A stretch of 64,000 nucleotides of DNA, taken from NCBI GenBank assembly GCA_018881555.1, contig JACAXG010000164.1, positions 867,747-931,746 of the forward strand, read 5' to 3'. Positions 13,210-25,801 of this stretch are shown piece by piece. The translations under genes were made by a program, and so were the position numbers. The notes under the pieces were generated by a model. The model was not told where the DNA came from, ran no database searches, and was given only the letters and a program-made list of their open reading frames with translations. The DNA comes from Amblyornis subalaris. Lineage: Eukaryota > Chordata > Aves > Passeriformes > Ptilonorhynchidae. Each line of letters starts with the position of its first letter. The stretch's first letter is position 1.

Positions 13210-16200
13210 AGCCCATGCAAAAAGAATACCCCAACATGACAGTTTTTCTTTTAAAAAGCATAATTTATCTCTAAAATAAGAGCTAGGGGTTTCTCCACAT
13301 GCAGCAGATGTTTAAATGGTGTAAACAATTAGAGGCAGAATCACTAAGCAAATATTCCCTCTAATGAGCCAGCAAAATGCAAACTTGTGCATATTGGAGT
13401 GATGGTGCTTTCTCCATTTTCCTCATAGCAAAACTCCAGCTAGATTACAGTATATCTCTGTAATTACAAAATAGGAAATAAAACCAAATGAAATCTATGT
13501 TCAACTACTTTGAATGGATACAACTACAGCTCTTGCTGTTTTGATGGCAAAATGTGACAGGATGTTATATTAGTAAAAATATTTCCATAATTAATGCATG
13601 ACTGCATTATCTGTTGGATAGGTTAAAGATAATAAAAACAGGTTTAAACTGTAGTTTTCCATATTTTCAGAAGTATTTATTTTGTGTTTACTAACCCAGA
13701 AGTAGATGTCATAACAGATACTGTCATGCATTTCTCCATAGAGTTGAAATGGTATCCATCACTATAAATTTCTATATTTCTACCATTTATATTTCCATAT
13801 ATTAAGGGAAGTGACGCAGTATACAAATACATGGGCACAGCAGAAGAGATTTACTCATTCTCTAATCAATATTCAGAACACTATCATAGGAAGACAACTG
13901 GGGGTGAGATTGAGAAAACTGGGAAGTTATATTCACATTCTAACACAATTTATAACAGTACAGAAACTATAGGGTGAAATGCAGTTGCTACTTCCTAGAT
14001 GTAATGCAGCTGGCATGCATGGACTCTGTTCCATCGTAGTTTCCCGCACAACAGAGCCTGTATCTTAAGCATGTGCTAAGAGGGATGAAATGGAGGGTGG
14101 AGCGGAGTGAAGACACCAAGGCCAGGATCTATTGTAGTCCTTGCAGGGATGGGAGGTTGATAGTACCATGTAGTAGATAAACCACATGGCAGCTGATAAC
14201 TGAGGGAGAGAGAAGTCTCACTATTGCACCGGTAACCATGCTGAAATCACTTCCCTTGGATGAACTTGGTTTATTATAACCTAATTGTAGCTAACTCACA
14301 CCTCTATCCCAAAGTTCCCACCCCCAAGGTACAACCACCCTTCACTAAGCAAGAGCTCTGTATTTTATTGACTATGCTTTAAGAGTGAAGTGAGACAATT
14401 TTACACCAATCAGTAACAAGTCCCGTGATACCAGTGAAGATACAAGATATTTTTATTACACCAACCTGGTAAATAAAAAAGTGTGATCTCAGGTTTGAGC
14501 AGCATAACTAAGAAAAAAATCTAAGAAAGAAACTGAACAAAATGTACTTGAAATTTTTGAAGGAAAATAGCAACTGCTGATACACAGAAAAAAAAAAAAA
14601 AACATTCTGTAAACTAATGCAATTGAAGGGGATAGAGATTTTCAAGTACATGAAAGGCTTCTTTCACATCTTAGTTTTATATCAATACAATCCAACCTCT
14701 GGAGGGGAAACCTCTTATTTTATTAATAATTATTTCTATGATTATTATCATAGAATATAATATAAACAGCTAACTCACTATGCATCTTATCATAATCTGT
14801 CCATTCTATCACAGTTTAGTATCCATTCAAGCACCACAGAACAGAAAGTACTTTCTAACAGAAAGTATTACAACTATGAATTGTAGGTGGCATTTTGCAA
14901 ACATCTCTTGTTACCTTCCATTAACAGCCAAATAATACAATATGATTAGGTATGCACGCCTCCTTCGGAATTATTTAAATGTCAGTCTTCTGGTAGGATC
15001 TAAAGCTCTAATAATCTGGATGGGAAAAAAAAATCTGAAATGATGCGTAAAAAGACTGGTACCAGGACTTATCTTGGACTTACTGCCTTTTTAAAATTTA
15101 TTATTTCATATAATTTTCAGAAATGACATTTCCCTAAAGCTAAGTTTCTTCAAAAATATGCTCAAAACTCAAGGGACTGAAAAACTTTTGTATTTAATTG
15201 TATTGGGGTTTTTTTGAAGCCCATGCACATACACTTTTAGGGAAGCATAGCTGAACTCTGTGAATGCAGTACTTTGAACCTTCTACAAATTTAAAGGCTA
15301 CTAATGGAAAAAAAACAATAATATTATTGAAATTACAGTGGATTTTTGAGTTTTCCCATAACAAATTCCACATTTCATATTTAAAAATCCTAATCATTGT
15401 AGCTGATTTTTAAGCAGCTTTAGAGAGACCTGTTAGAAACAAATAGGGAAGAAATTATACCTGAGCATGAGCCTGACATTTCATAGCAGAATAATCTTTC
15501 TTTATATTTTAGGTCATTCACAAGCTCACTGGAAAGATGTCGAATAATGTAGCAGCATGAATGTTTATATCTCTGTGAAAGACACTCACTACTGACTAAC
15601 ACCCCTGCATTTTCTATTACACGATGTCTAATTAAGCCCCATGATGCCACTCTCAAATCTGACAAAGCAGAGATAATTCTTGACATTTTCAAAAACTTGG
15701 CTTATGCTCCCCTTCTTTTTGCAGTGACACAAGCTGGGGCTTCAAACTGATAATGACATTGCAGCAAGTTTCTGGGTTTTTAATCTTTTTCAAACAGTAG
15801 TTTACTCAGAAGGAATGGAATCACACAGACCCTTATTTGCCTTTGCAATCTTCAAGCACAGAATCACGGCAGCCAAAAGACAAAATTTTGCCCTTACTTG
15901 CCTCAGTTCAACTCCCACCAAAATCAATTGAAATCATGTTATACTACCCAGGGAGCGATTGGGTCCACAGCACACAGAGAGAACTGTCACAGCACATATG
16001 AGGTGATAGGTCACATCACTTCAATTGTCCCTATCTTCTCTCAGCACTAGACAAACATCAAGAGGCAAACACAAAGCAATAAAATAGCAATAGTAACACT
16101 CAGTGTTCTGATACTGTCCCTGTCACTGCTGCTCCTCCAATCCAGACATAATGCAGAATTTTCTCTACCACATGTGGTGCCTCACATCTACCTTTCTTGG

Positions 16201-18954
16201 GCAGCAGCAGGAGGCAGACCAACACTATTTGGAGAATGTGTTTAATTTAAGACTCATCCCTTTAAAATGAAAACTGGCTTTTCAGATAGAAGAATAAGGA
16301 CAAGGATGAAAAGAGTCCTGCATATGCTTCTGAAATTATGAAAATTAACAGAGAGGAATATGCTTTCCTTTTCTTTAAAAAAAAAATAAAAGTCTTTTTA
16401 TTGCATTGTTTGCATTATCTAAAGGATATCAATTCCCCCTTCCCTGTCCTTGTAATATCACTGCGTTCTTATTTATTTCACTCCGCTGTGACACCAGAGA
16501 CTACACAAGATCAGTTTCCCTATTAAAAGAAAAATAAAAAGAACTGGTAATGACTTACACAATTTTTCCACAAATGTCCTATAATGATTAAGAGTTGGCT
16601 GCAGATCTTAGGGAGAAAAATAACAAAACTCAAATAAAAGTACAGAAAGCTATACAAATCTCATTAGTATATGACTTAAGAAGTCACAGTTTGCCATTTC
16701 ATTTCTCAGTCAAAAAGGACTTAGTCTCCTGGAGTTAAGACTAATGCAAAAATCATTAATATTTTCAACTGTAAATTCCTGAGACCTGTGTACCAATAGC
16801 AAAATGTCTTGATTTTCCACAATTTTCTTCTAGAAATTGCTTTAATACAGTTTTACAAGAAACATCATTTGTTCAGACTGTGTCCCAATTCACCCTCCAA
16901 ACAACAGACAACAAAAACTAATTATTTTCAACCCCAACCTCTACCCAACTCCATCTTTTGAAGGTAGAGACTAAATTGGTGGAAAATTACATCTTACATT
17001 GGATTTCATGCTTATCACATTTCCCCCCTATCTTTCCTTCTATCTCTTTGATTAAATCATTTCACATCTTTCAGAAGTCATAAGTTACAAAGAAAAAAGA
17101 AGAATTCACCATTGAAAGATTTAATGTGTATAAAGAATATCACCATTACAGGTGTGGACTTAGTCATCTGAGCAGTCAAGCGAAAGAGCACACAGTAATC
17201 CAACTTAATCCTGTAGAGTTTCAACAGACATAATAGTCTCTCTTCCAACACAAACTCACAGACTAGAAGATACAGCTATTTGCAATGGGTTTATGTTTGC
17301 CTTTATTATTTTAATTATTGTAGCATTATGGTTCTACTGAAACCAGGTGCTAGGCATCCACGAAGTAAGAAAAGGCTCCTGATTTTATTAAGTCTTGCAA
17401 AATTCTCTGGTCAGCTGTAATAAATACAGTTCATTGGGATTCTATTTCAATATGGGTTTTTTACTGCTTTTAAGAAGCTGGATTTGTGCATTTCACTTTG
17501 TAAGAAGAAAAAGGGTAAAGAAGCTCCCCAAAAAATGTAACAAGTTCCTCTATTTAATGCAAATCAATAAGGTGCAGTAGCTTCTTTCTAATGTTCCGCC
17601 ATACTTTTATATTGTGCGCCCAACACTCACATTTAAATGGTCAAAGATATTACCCATGGGACACACATACTGACATGACAGTGACTTACATCCTTTTGTA
17701 AAGAGATTATGTGTACCCTTGATATCAGTTAAGTTTCAGGCAGTATAACAGCCTAATAATCATCTTGACCAGAACAGGAATATCTATTTGCACATATTTG
17801 TAGACTCTGTTAAATTCCCTACTGTAATACAAAGCAAACTACTGTTCTTCACATTACTTCAAAAAGACTGCAGGAACTACAGACCTGAAAATCACCACTC
17901 ACTAAGGAAAGGACACACATAAGAAGTTCTATAAATACACTAATGTGGCATATTCTTCTTTCACCAAAGGCAACAGTAAGGGTTTCTGTGTAAACTGATG
18001 AACATTGGAAAGGAAGACTGCAGTTTTCTCAAGAAATTTTACAGGACAATTTGCATGGCAATGAAAAAGGTGAATACAGGATTGATGCATTTCTATTTAT
18101 GTGTTTTTCAGATCAAATAATTGGTAGAAAAGATATTATTTATGTGAAAGAGATTCAAATGAACTGTTTTCTTAAGTCTTTCTTGAGTGAATCCTAACAA
18201 TGACTAGCTTGATTTGACAGCTTGTCTGTTCTTAGGTAAAGCTGGATGACAGTCATCCACAAAAGCATTTGATTAGTTTATCATTACCTGTGTCTATGTT
18301 TAGCAGATGTTTTTGAAGTACTTTGCCTCAGTACTCACTGAGATTTGTCACCATATAATGTGAAGTGTGGAACTCTGTTGTTCAAGTTACTCCTAAGTTC
18401 TTTCAACATTTTTCAGTAATTTCTTTCATCACTGAATGTAAGTTTAGATCATCTATAAAGTACAATATTTGGGTTGATTTATTAAATAGAGGGAACTTGG
18501 GGAATATCTGGAACAATAAGTTGCAATAAACAAATATTAGGTAGTAGAGTTGAAGCAGGGTGCTGAGAAAATAGCAGTAAACCAGTATGTTATGACCTGT
18601 CTCTGAAGGCAAGGGTAACTCAGTTCCTTGTTACTAGATCCCTTGAGGCACATTACAGTGAAATGATACTGAATGATTGGTGTTTATAAATATTTGTATA
18701 TATGTAGGGTATACCTTAGAACAATTTGCTTGCAACGCAAAAGAGGTGTGGTTATTTTCTGAAGAAATATAGTGATATAAAAGCATAAAAATATCACTTA
18801 AGAAATAATATGAGGAAAAGTAAGAAAGCGAAAGAAGGATAAGAGTAAATAGTGGAGAGGAAAGATATAACCACATGTGGGTCCAGCGACAAGACTTGAT
18901 TGTTGCAATTTTGATGTCGATTGTTGAAGTGAGGGTTGCAGTCCTGATCTGTTG
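13210..18954. other. Unique AT-rich intron
   Basis: No exon or repeat family was recognised over 5.7 kb. An A run lies at about 14588-14602. The stretch at 13280-13440 (GCAGATGTTTAAATGGTG, CTCTAATGAGCCAGCAAAATG) is a weak candidate for a conserved element. Open frames at 15420-15692 and 18634-18981 on the minus strand are unrecognised and of intron-like composition. Confidence 0.4.
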
Positions 18955-19480
18955 TGGTGAGGGGAAGTCCACGAAACACAAAGTTCAGGGAGTTAATACA
19001 CGCTGAGATTCAGGTGGGAATGCCCAGATACCTCCCCTGAGGGGGTAGTTTTTACGATGTCTGATGCAACACTGTGGGCCACTTCAGGGGTCTTTAATGG
19101 TTTATGACACCTTCTAAGACACGAAGCTGCCTCTCACGTCAGCCTCTCACACTGAGCCAGTTATGCCCCATCAGAAGGGATAAAAACCCTCAGGCCCATG
19201 AGTGAAGGTTCCAATACCCTCCCTAGGGGAGTTCTACAACTGACCCAGTTCTATAAGGGAGGACATTGGCATGATAAAAAGCACTATCCCACCGCATAGG
19301 ATCAGCTTCTTATCGGCCCCTTCCCTTATCTGTCTCAAAACCCAGATCACGCTAAACAAAGTTTGTTTTTTCCTGGTCATCCTCTGGTGCTCATGTCCCC
19401 TGCACCTGGGCTGTTACCTTGCACATCATCAGCAAAACACTCCCTGCTTTTGCAAAAGGCCAATTGGTTAAGCCATTAAC
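18955..19480. mobile_element. Possible endogenous-retrovirus LTR fragment
   Basis: About 500 bp whose composition changes sharply: CpGs reappear and C-rich phrases dominate (ATACCTCCCCTGAGGGGG, ACACGAAGCTGCCTCTCACG, CCAATACCCTCCCTAGGGG). TATA-like GGGATAAAAACCC lies at 19178-19190, and ATTAAAG is on the opposite strand near 19093-19099. The shape fits an avian LTR, but I cannot name the family, its orientation or its ends. Confidence 0.4.
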
Positions 19481-22400
19481 CGCTAACGTTTCAGTCTCAT
19501 AGAATTTTCAAAAGATCCCTATGCGCATTACTCGTATATTAGTCCCAATGGACTGTGACTACCCAGCAATCTTAGCATATGTTTTGTCATGTTGTATCCT
19601 AAAATTGAAGGATAATACCATTGTGATAATGAAAATATTGCAGTGTGTCACCACAAAAAGTATGTTTGCAAAAAGAAACATTAAGCAGGCAGTAGTAATA
19701 GCTTCAAAAGACAGAATAAGCATTGCTTCACCAATTGAATCAGAAACCACAGCGTGATTTTGGAGTAAGCTTTTGCAAATCACTGTTACTTTTATACAGT
19801 AACTTAAAACTCAAGTGTAGCCCCACAAAGCCACCAACATACTTGGATTTCTGTGTTTGTGAAGCTGTTTGTTACATGATGGACAGCTGATGCTTCATTT
19901 CTTCTCACTTACAGAAGGTTAACTTGGAAGGATTTAATTCAAGATGATAGAGCTTTTCACTGTAGATGGGCTTTTTCAAATTTTATCTCATTAATTTTTG
20001 GGGCAGGTGAACTAGTTAATCTTGGAAGTCTGGTAGTGTGTAACAATACATGGTTAAGTGACTCCCAAGATATCTTGCAAGAAAGAATTAAATTACTTAG
20101 CTATTATGTGATGTACTGCATTATGAGGTAACATTCATTTGTCTCGAAAAGTTAGTGTTCTATCCTGTATCTCCTAAATAATACACTTACAAGTTTTAAT
20201 ATGAATGACAGTTAATTTACATTAAGCAAATATACTGTTATTATAGAGCCCCTTTATTTCCTTCAAACAAAATTAATATTTAAGATTTTTTATATTAGCA
20301 CTACTAATAAACAAAATATATGCAATTTCATCCTAATGAGAAAAATACACTATTTTAACTAAGGGCAACAATGTACATATATGAACATAAATAGAATGGG
20401 TGCACATTCTATTACTAAATTTATATCTACTTGTAAAAATTTATGTGTTAGATCATATTTTTCTAATCCCAACCACTTCATGCAGACTGGGAGACAATAC
20501 ACTGAAGTTAAGGAGAAAGACCAGAAGAAAAATGTGGAGCTTTGCCACGGCATTTCTTTGCTTGCTCAACTTCTGCTAGAAAAGTCCATTTTGGCAGTTG
20601 CTTCTGTTAAGTCCTGGAAACAATTTATTGAGGTTGGAACAAATGTATTGCTAGGGGATTACAATATCTTACTACCAGAGAACTTGAATTAAAATAAAAA
20701 TCAAAATAATTCACTAAACCTTTTAATGAAATTGCAGTTTATCTTTTAGCAATTGCAAATTTTCTAAACAAAGGTAATCCAAGTGTAGAAGCCACAGGGA
20801 TTAGAACCTTCCTTTGAGACCTCTGCATGGACCATGCAATGTCACCCTCAGACTCCCCCCAGTTTTCTCCTTCATTGATCTTTGACCTGTCACAACCACC
20901 AGCCAGTGAAGGAGAAGGATCTCTTGAGTCAGACCCACGCAAAACAGAGTCAAACCACACTATTTAGACACTATCTAGTGTCTAAATAATGCCCTAAAGC
21001 ACTTAACTGTGCTTAACACTTTTACTGAACAACATTTTTTTTGTTGAAAGAGTCAGAAAATATCATGATGAGTATACTAAGTTTGATATACAGAAAAAAT
21101 GGATTAGTATCATTCTAAGTGAAAAGAGATTTAAGGCCATGACATGCAACTTCTGTTCTAATTTTAACACAAGTTTTCCTTGAGCTGTTCTGTATTTAGC
21201 TTAATTTTTAAATAATTTCTTGACAAGCGATTATCTTAAAATATAAGTAACAAATGCGAGTAGATCATCTGCGATACCACTTATGCAAAGTCCAGCGTAT
21301 TCTTGGCTCACTGTGAGGATACATTGACTGAGAATATAAAATAACTGCACAAGGAAAGTAACATGCACTTCCCAGTCCCTTGCTGTCCCTTTGTTATTGC
21401 ATACAGTGAAGCTGCATAAAAGATATAGCTATAAGATCCAATTCTTTAATGATTTCTTTCTTAATGAAATAGCTCTCAAATTTTGTTTGAGGAGAAAGAC
21501 AGCCGCCTCTACATCTGAGCAATTCCCCTTCACCCTAGCCCCCATTTAACTAATTAAATGTTCTTTAGAATTTGAAATCACTGAGTATAACAAAGCTCCT
21601 GAGAATCATAAGCAAAGTCAAGAGGACATCTCAAACACAGGAATGGCTAGTATAGGACAGTCTAGGGAGTACATGATGCTTTCAGTATCATTTTGTACTG
21701 TACTTTAGGGCTTTAATAGCCCTTCCAGCAATGTTGCACCAACTGCTAATCGATACCAATTATTTTTCTCACCATAGAAACGAGGTTTAGTTAACCCCTT
21801 GAGTGCCTTATCCTGAAATAAATAGAGGATGTATTTTTTACATGGATGAAGAAAACATCCACTACAGTGAAATTATTCCTGCAAAAAAAGTGCTGCTACA
21901 TCCAAATGTTGGATGAACATATAGTCATCAAAAAAATTACTATGGTCATCAGTTTAAGGCCACATTTCCAAAGCATTAACTTAAATAAACAAACCACTCA
22001 TTGTATGCAGCTATCATATTAATCCTTACAAGGAGAAAAGTGGGAAAGGCTCCTACCCTTGTGTGTCTAGCATTGTTTCGGTCACAAGAGTCTTCGCAAT
22101 GAAATTTTTGTTGAATAAGCAAGAAAACCTAATGAAACTAATTTAAAAATATGATGTTTTCATTTTTTTTGTTTTACTAATTACTTTCCTGAATTTCATT
22201 CAGCTCAAACATGAGTTAAAACAGTTATGTGAACAGCTATTTTACTGCCAAGTTAAATTTATTTAACTCGGTTATTAAAACTGTTCTAATTTTGCATGCA
22301 GGTCAGGAAACAATTTACATCATAAAAACTTTTCATTACCAAAACTAGGGGAAAAAAACCCCAAACAAAACAAAACTCCATACCCCAAAACAACCTCTTG

Positions 22401-25400
22401 TGCAACACTCCTTTATGCATCTACGTAATTTATGATGAATAACCACCACGGTAAGTAAATACCTCTTTTGGGTTTTTTGTTCAGCTCAATACAAGTTTTT
22501 ACACCAAACATCCAAGTAGATCAGTCAAGATAATTTTCTTTCCTGTAACTAGGCAGGTAGACAGTAGAATTAGTGAACTATCTAAACATATCAAAGCTCT
22601 TAAATATTACTGTTAAAGTTATTTACAAGTAGCTAATATAAAGGCAACATAAAAATAATAGTATTGGAAATAAAAAGTATTAGGGAAATATCTATTTGGC
22701 AGCCTTATTGCTGCTACACATTCTCAGTACCCTTGTGGTAATGGAAATCTAGATTGTCCTGAAGTAAATGCAAATTTCTGCTAAGATTCCAACAATGTTT
22801 TATGGTTTTCTGTCTGTCTATCTAACTATCTGTAAGTACACATGAAATGTTTAATTCTGAAACACCTGGAAAGTTCAGTATACGTTCATTCAGTATGATA
22901 CCCCACCAAATGCGAATAAAGTAGGACACAAAATAGTTTAATTTGATTGAAGAAAAGAGTTATGAGTCTTCAAGATAGAGAAGTTGCTCCCACAGCAGTT
23001 CACAAAGAGGACAATTCTAATAGGACAGAGAGATTGAGGAAAACAATAGCCAAATCTGTTGAATACAGATGGATCTATCTGCAATGGATCTATCAATGTG
23101 TATAAGCAATTGGCTTTACATCGCTTTGTTTAAGCTACCTTAGCTAATATTTCATTTAAATAGTCATTTTAGAAAGTGAGGCTGTCTATAGTCATGCAGG
23201 AGTATGTAATTGCTCTGAATACAGTGCAATATTCATTCACTCTCAGCCACCATATGGACATACCTGAAACCATTTTTTCAAACCAATTTAACCAAAAGCA
23301 GAGGAACAGAGGTTCTATCAAGCCATTGCCCTCTGGAGCAATGTTCTCTGCATAAGCTTGAAACGCTGTTTCGTTCATTAATCTTTTTTGGTTTTCACAA
23401 CAAATGGGCCCACATTATTACTACAATTTGTCATATCCTCTGAGTCATTGGAGGATATAGGCTGTTGCAATGAGGTATATTTCAAAACCATGTGAATCTT
23501 TGTTCCAGGCATTCTAGAAAAGTTTTCCTAAGGAGCATGAATTTCTTTTTTATGGTAGAAGGAATATAATCTGTACTTGTTTGACAGGATTGCTTTGCCA
23601 AAAAAGAAAATTAGGGGCTGATGACAAGAACAGGTGAATCTTTCTGGATGTTTTTAATAAAACTTCCCAAAGATTTTTTCTTTCTTAATGTTTTAATTTC
23701 TCTACTGCTTTTTGTAAGTAGTACTAGAAGCAAGACAGAACAAAGGACTTGGAATATTAATAGCTTTTTGAAACACAGAAAATAGTCATGCTAACAGAGG
23801 ATGCAACTTCCTTTCGTTAATGTTCAATCCACTGCAACCAGACACAGTAATATAAAACATAATGCCTTAAAAGGAAAAAGCAAAAAAGGTCCAACCAAAC
23901 TGCACAACACCATTTGTGTTTGCTTTCATCACTATAGTAATACATTGCTTGACTAAAGTACAGTCTTAATTCTGATGCCATACCAAAAAAAAAAGAGAGA
24001 AAAGCTGTATATTTAAAAATGTGATGTATTCCTGTATTTGAGAATACAAAAGTACTTAAAACTATCAACAAATGTGGACAGTTTCTCTTTAAATCCTTAC
24101 TTGTCTCTAATAGTAAAACAGCCAGCACCTTTTTGTACACTTTTCCTGTGTCCAGGTTGATGTGATAACTAATCATTGTAACTTCTTCCACCACGGCATG
24201 CAGTTTAATTATCAGGCTGACACTATTATCCCCTAAGTACCAACACTTCCCTTTTTCACCCCTAATATCAAAATCCTGGTGGATATTTACAATAGGAATT
24301 TTTTGACTACCTGCATAATTTATTTGTTTTATTTAAAAGAGTACTGAGCAGTGCTGAGTTGAGAAGAAACAAGGAAACAAAGGATTACTTTTCCAAGGAA
24401 AAGTTCTTAATCCAAAACTTGAGGCTGAGGGATAAATGGATACAAATTACAGGCAACTCAGTGAAAGCCCTTGCCAGATCTAATACTTGCTCTATTCAGC
24501 ATATCATTACACATCTATCTGTATCAGAAACCCAGAAGCTGAGAGGAAGCAGAAAGCACACCAAAACATAAAAATCCAGTGGATTTTACACTAGGAAAAT
24601 GAGTATTTGGAATCTGCAGATAACTTTTAAAAATATTTTACCTAAGATTTAAAGGCTCAACTTTTTTTCTGAAGACGAAACAAAACAAAAAATATTGAAA
24701 GACCTTTCTGTCTGGAAAAAATTAAGTCTTTTTAGGCAGTTTACTGAGTTAAACTCCCCATAGTATTCTCAACATCTTTTGTTAATTGAAATTGCTAGAA
24801 AGATTTGGTAACATAGCAGAGGGAATGGGAGAAAATTCCAATGAGACAAAAAGCTTCCATCTGGATTTCATTAAACAGTCATTTTCTCATAATTTACTCT
24901 ATCATTTTAAGGCATGAAATTCACTAGATATATTATTGCATAATGATAAATCTCAGGGATTATATTAAAAATGTGGTTTTACTCAAGCATTTATTCTCTT
25001 GTTGCATGGGCTAATATTTCCTAAGTTAATTATCTGATCAAAAACAATACCAAAAAGCTATTCTCTCATGGTGTTCTGCCTTGGATCTGTCAGAAATTTC
25101 ACCATAGTTTTAACCAATCATTGATCTAAAAGCTAATATTCTCTAAAACGTGAGTGACCATAATTTTATATACTTTTCTATATAAAAATAGAATGTTATC
25201 CATCCACCAACAAATATGTGATATGTGTTGAAAGACAATCCTTTTTCTTTTAAGGAGTTATGAAAAATAAAATTAAACAAGTAGTTAAATTATAATAATT
25301 ACTCAAATTTGTGAATATTTGTTAGAACCTCAAAATCACAGTTCTACTCATAAAAAAAAGTCACAGGTGGGAAGTTTTTTTATTGTTTTTCACTTCAATT

Positions 25401-25785
25401 GAGACTGAGAGAAAAATGAAGTAACTGCCTCTTGTATCATTAGCCAAAATATTATCCTATTACATCAAATTTCTCAGAGAAATAAGAGAATTTTAAAAAA
25501 TCTGTACTTCTATGTCTGGTCCCTCTGCTAGATCACCATCTCCACATGGCAAGCTAGTCATGACTGAACAGCTCAACAACCTTCCAGTTCCTGAAGCTTG
25601 GATGCCACGAGCTTGTCTTCTCTTGAGAGAGTGTACTTTGCAAAGCAGTAATGGCTGCCACAATTTTATATTTGTAAATCTCTCCACACCCTAGGTTTGT
25701 CTCACTTTTCAGTGCTTGCACAGCAGCATCCAGTCTTGAATTATCCTTTTTTTGACTCCTTGCATGATTCTCATTCTTCCTTTTC
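19481..25785. other. Unique AT-rich intron
   Basis: Holds a 28-bp inverted repeat at 20961-20988 (listed separately) and a short GTCT/ATCT run at about 22809-22833. Minus-strand frames at 20739-20960 and 23817-24194 are not recognised. No exon or transposon was seen. Confidence 0.4.
20961..20988. repeat. Inverted repeat, 13-bp arms, 2-nt spacer
   Basis: TATTTAGACACTA, then TC, then TAGTGTCTAAATA. Both arms match perfectly over all 13 positions, and the match stops just outside. It could extrude as a tight hairpin or bind a dimeric factor; its function is unknown. Confidence 0.9.
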
Positions 25786-25801
25786 TTTTTTTTTTTTTTT
25801 T
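25786..25801 (+). repeat. T16 homopolymer
   Basis: Sixteen T bases following a T/C-rich stretch. A following AACAGAGC makes it look like a splice polypyrimidine tract on the plus strand, which is opposite to PCDH9, so no exon is claimed. Confidence 0.85.

Noticed and set aside
18634..18981. 115-codon minus-strand frame beside the LTR-like segment
   Set aside because: It crosses the composition boundary and matches no retroviral protein I know.
23817..24194. 125-codon minus-strand frame
   Set aside because: The composition is hydrophobic and aromatic as expected from T-rich antisense of AT-rich DNA. There is no known domain or splice context.
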